This document shows positions 62,502-64,000 of a stretch of DNA of 64,000 nt, piece after piece. The DNA lies in NCBI RefSeq assembly GCF_020096995.1, contig NZ_CP083692.1, forward strand, positions 2,356,001 to 2,420,000. The letters run 5' to 3'. Numbering within the stretch: position 1 is the stretch's first letter; every line of letters starts with the position of its first letter. The DNA comes from Leucobacter sp. Psy1 (GTDB lineage: Bacteria; Actinomycetota; Actinomycetes; Actinomycetales; Microbacteriaceae). The position numbers were made by a program, and so were the translations under genes. Under the pieces are notes generated by a model. It was given only the letters and a program-made list of their open reading frames with translations, did no database searches and was not told the DNA's origin.

Positions 62502-62574
62502 GGGCCTGTAGCTCAGTTGGCAGAGCATCGGACTTTTAATCCGCGGGTCGCGGGTTCGAGCCCCGCCGGGCCCA
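62502..62574 (+). tRNA. tRNA-Lys (TTT anticodon)
   Basis: A 73-base cloverleaf: the acceptor stem GGGCCTG pairs with CGGGCCC plus discriminator A, the D-arm contains GCTCAGTTGGCAGAGC, and the anticodon loop CTTTTAA has anticodon TTT at 62535-62537. The T-arm is GCGGG-TTCGAGC-CCCGC. CCA is not encoded. An inverted repeat follows six bases downstream. Confidence 0.97.
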
Positions 62575-62580
62575 CGACGA

Positions 62581-62623
62581 AACGCCCCAGATCAGACTCC
62601 GTACAGCTCTCGCCTGGGGCGTT
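62581..62623 (+). terminator. Terminator-like inverted repeat after tRNA-Lys
   Basis: AACGCCCCAG (62581-62590) is complementary to CTGGGGCGTT (62614-62623), with a 23-base loop and TTCTTC following. Position and T-rich end fit a terminator for the tRNA transcript. Confidence 0.6.
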
Positions 62624-62787
62624 CTTCATCTGTGGACCACCGGATCGCGTAGATTGAACGTGGTACGTCAACCTCGACGTAGCGCCTTTGGAGTGAGCTC
62701 GTGACGACACTGTCATGGGGCTTTGCGGCAAGCCGGTGACGACGCGTTGAGCTTGGAGAAAAGAGTCGCCCGAAGCTCACCGCGAAG

Positions 62788-62949
62788 TCACCACTGTCTC
62801 CAACGCCAATTCGTACGACACTCGCTCAATTCGGCTTCAGTTGAGTCGTTGCACCATCCACTCAACTCAACGCCGAATAGAAGAACAGCGAATCCAAGCA
62901 GAACCAGTGCGGCTACGAGGATGAAGATGTTCCGCGATTTCCTGCTCAT
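62788..62949 (-). CDS. 53-residue single-pass membrane protein
   Basis: It starts MSRKSRNIFILVAALVLLGF with a positively charged tip and one strong helix to about residue 27, then a short extracytoplasmic part with two Cys (GWCNDS and SECRTN) and an aromatic/basic end (WRWRQW). The ATG at 62949 has GGAG five bases upstream; the longer frame upstream is less gene-like. The surrounding 62.6-63.6 kb has lower GC than the core. The family is unknown. Confidence 0.55.
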   Translation of the reverse strand: MSRKSRNIFILVAALVLLGFAVLLFGVELSGWCNDSTEAELSECRTNWRWRQW

Positions 62950-63244
62950 GGTGACTCCGAGTTCTCGGGCCGTAATAAGTCCTAACCCCATTCTGGCCTC
63001 CTTTACCGAACTGTCTCCTTTCATACGCCCGGACGTACGACAGTGTCCCGCCCGGTTCTCGAGAAGAGGACAGAGACGATTCATCTATTCACAGAAGCTC
63101 GTCGGGGCGGTCTTCGACCATGCGTCTGAAATATTCACCCTGCGAGTCATTTGCTTCAGGCCGTCCCGTGGTCCGGTATCGGTCACATCGCGGAGACGTG
63201 ATCATAGATGCTTATGGTTGATTCACTCACGAATAGGGGTACCC
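62950..63244. other. 295-base gap of lower GC, no gene seen
   Basis: One line counted by hand (63061-63120) is 53% G+C, well below the window average. I see no repeat or tRNA. A possible -10 (TATGGT near 63212) and AGGGG before the ATG at 63245 could serve the next gene. Confidence 0.35.
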
Positions 63245-63625
63245 ATGAATAACGGGCTCTCAGAGGTGCAACTGTCTCTCCTCGAACTGCATAAGCAGTC
63301 GAAAATGGAGGATCTGTTCCCGTTCCCGCTGATCGCGACGGCGGTGGCGGGTGAAGACACCGCAATCGTGATCTATCGCGGATCAGAGGGCGCCCCTTTG
63401 GTGGGAAGGTTCTTTGAGTATTCCGCCCTGTCAGCTCTCTTCGATCCGAATACGCCTGCCGATGTTGCCGATGCCGTGATCGTGGATGGGCTCGCTGGCC
63501 CCACGGGGTCGGGCCGTGTTCGTCATTACCCGTGGGAGCGTGAACTCACCGGCCTTGAGGAGCCTGTCGGTTGGATTCACGACCCTGAGAAACCACTCGG
63601 CACTATCGAGCCCTTCCACCCGTGA
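63245..63625 (+). CDS. Hypothetical small soluble protein
   Basis: 126 residues starting MNNGLSEVQLSLLELHKQSK. The middle is beta-rich (FPLIATAVAGEDTAIVIYRGSEGAPLVGRFFEYSAL), and the end holds HYPWERELTGLEEPVGWIHDPEKPLGTIEPFHP. No signal peptide or membrane helix is seen. I do not recognise a family; an SseB-like or immunity-type fold is conceivable but unsupported. GGGG precedes the ATG, and an in-frame extension upstream passes through sequence without coding character. Confidence 0.65.
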   Translation: MNNGLSEVQLSLLELHKQSKMEDLFPFPLIATAVAGEDTAIVIYRGSEGAPLVGRFFEYSALSALFDPNTPADVADAVIVDGLAGPTGSGRVRHYPWERELTGLEEPVGWIHDPEKPLGTIEPFHP

Positions 63626-63743
63626 GAGCGATCTCGCCCTCTCGCGTTGTCGCTTCCCGGGTCACGTCGGCGTGCAGCACCGAATGCAGACCTTTCCGTT
63701 CGGTGTCAACCGTGGTGACTTCCGGGCATCCGGCACGTAGCCT

Positions 63744-63757
63744 CGGTGATATCACCG
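63744..63757. promoter_or_regulatory. Perfect 14-base palindrome before the SRPBCC gene
   Basis: CGGTGATATCACCG is a perfect palindrome 19 bases upstream of the ATG at 63777, just after a TAGCCT -10-like element. Its location overlapping the likely transcription start fits a repressor operator. Confidence 0.45.
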
Positions 63758-63776
63758 ACATCAAGGGACTGACACG

Positions 63777-64000
63777 ATGCCGCGAGACCGAGGGTCTGCC
63801 GATCTGGAGATCGACCTGCCGCTGCACGACGTCTTCGAGCCGTGGCTGCGGTGCGAGACCTATCCGCTCTTCATCGCCGCTGCGGTCGAGGTCGTTCAGC
63901 TGAGCAGCACGGTGTTCCGCTGGAATGTCGCATTCGAGGGGAGGGAGCTGGAGTTCGACGCGATGATCCTGGAGCGGCTCACGCAACGCCGGCTGGCCTG
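63777..64000 (+). CDS. SRPBCC/polyketide-cyclase-like protein, N-terminal part (cut by window end)
   Basis: From the ATG at 63777 the frame is open to the window end, giving about 74 residues. The pattern LPLHDVFEPWLRCETYPLF, then VEVVQLSSTVFRWNVAFEG and ELEFDAMILERLTQRRLAW, follows the START-like polyketide_cyc/SRPBCC family, where W...E.FP.F, W..., and E.DA.I are the conserved positions. These proteins bind small hydrophobic ligands or regulate membrane and stress functions. The preceding palindrome suggests regulated expression. Confidence 0.72.
   Translation, partial: MPRDRGSADLEIDLPLHDVFEPWLRCETYPLFIAAAVEVVQLSSTVFRWNVAFEGRELEFDAMILERLTQRRLA

Overview
The window is GC-rich (about 65-70% by eye), has many GTG starts and many 4-base ATGA/GTGA gene overlaps, and is almost fully coding. 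It carries mycothiol genes (mca, mshD), GlnR, SenX3-RegX3, CarD, DUF4307, PdtaS and an Rv3235-type protein. Together these point to an actinobacterium, most likely Micrococcales and probably Microbacteriaceae (Leucobacter/Microbacterium-like). The genus is inference. The layout looks like a core chromosome with two small accessory-looking patches.

Region by region. 0-2.7 kb: recQ (cut by the window start), mca, a DUF4307 protein and greA. 2.9-6.8 kb: a small catabolic-looking module of an APC permease, a YtcJ-type amidohydrolase and a divergent TetR regulator with a perfect palindrome between them. 6.8-14.3 kb: ilvA, an AI-2E family exporter, Pit phosphate transporter, pfkA and a SNF2 helicase. 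14.4-23.5 kb: the translation-factor block ribF, truB, rbfA, infB, ylxR and nusA, with mutY and a DUF805 protein inserted. 23.6-24.9 kb: an Eis-like acetyltransferase. 24.9-32.5 kb: a compact type VII secretion (T7SS)-like operon of five genes: a WXG100 protein, an FHA/FtsK ATPase, an EspC-like helical protein, an alpha/beta-hydrolase with a helical N-terminus, and a low-GC lipoprotein. 32.7-42.2 kb: proS, a PMT mannosyltransferase, a PspC-type two-component system with its divergent PspC protein, PdtaS and an Rv3235-like protein. 42.2-52.4 kb: rlmB, cysS, phoU, senX3-regX3, a lipoprotein, carD, ispD-ispF, gpmA and ygfZ. 52.4-61.3 kb: glnR, mshD, ppk1, a MutT1-like NUDIX protein and pstSCAB. 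61.7-64.0 kb: a hypothetical gene, tRNA-Lys, a lower-GC patch of small genes and the start of an SRPBCC protein.

Two themes link the genes. First, phosphate: pit, phoU/senX3 and pstS are each preceded by arrays of GTTCACC-type 11-base direct repeats (PHO boxes), so the window appears to hold a large part of one SenX3-RegX3 regulon, with ppk1 and the MutT1-like hydrolase between glnR-mshD and pst. Second, the T7SS-like operon looks like a self-contained secretion cassette. Its hydrolase and terminal lipoprotein resemble a lipase effector with a lipoprotein immunity partner; this is the best candidate here for an undescribed system. Other observations worth following are an in-frame Cys-rich extension after the proS TAG stop, an RBS-sequestering hairpin before infB, an iron-box-like site between a lipoprotein gene and carD, and a Cys-His tail on the amidohydrolase.
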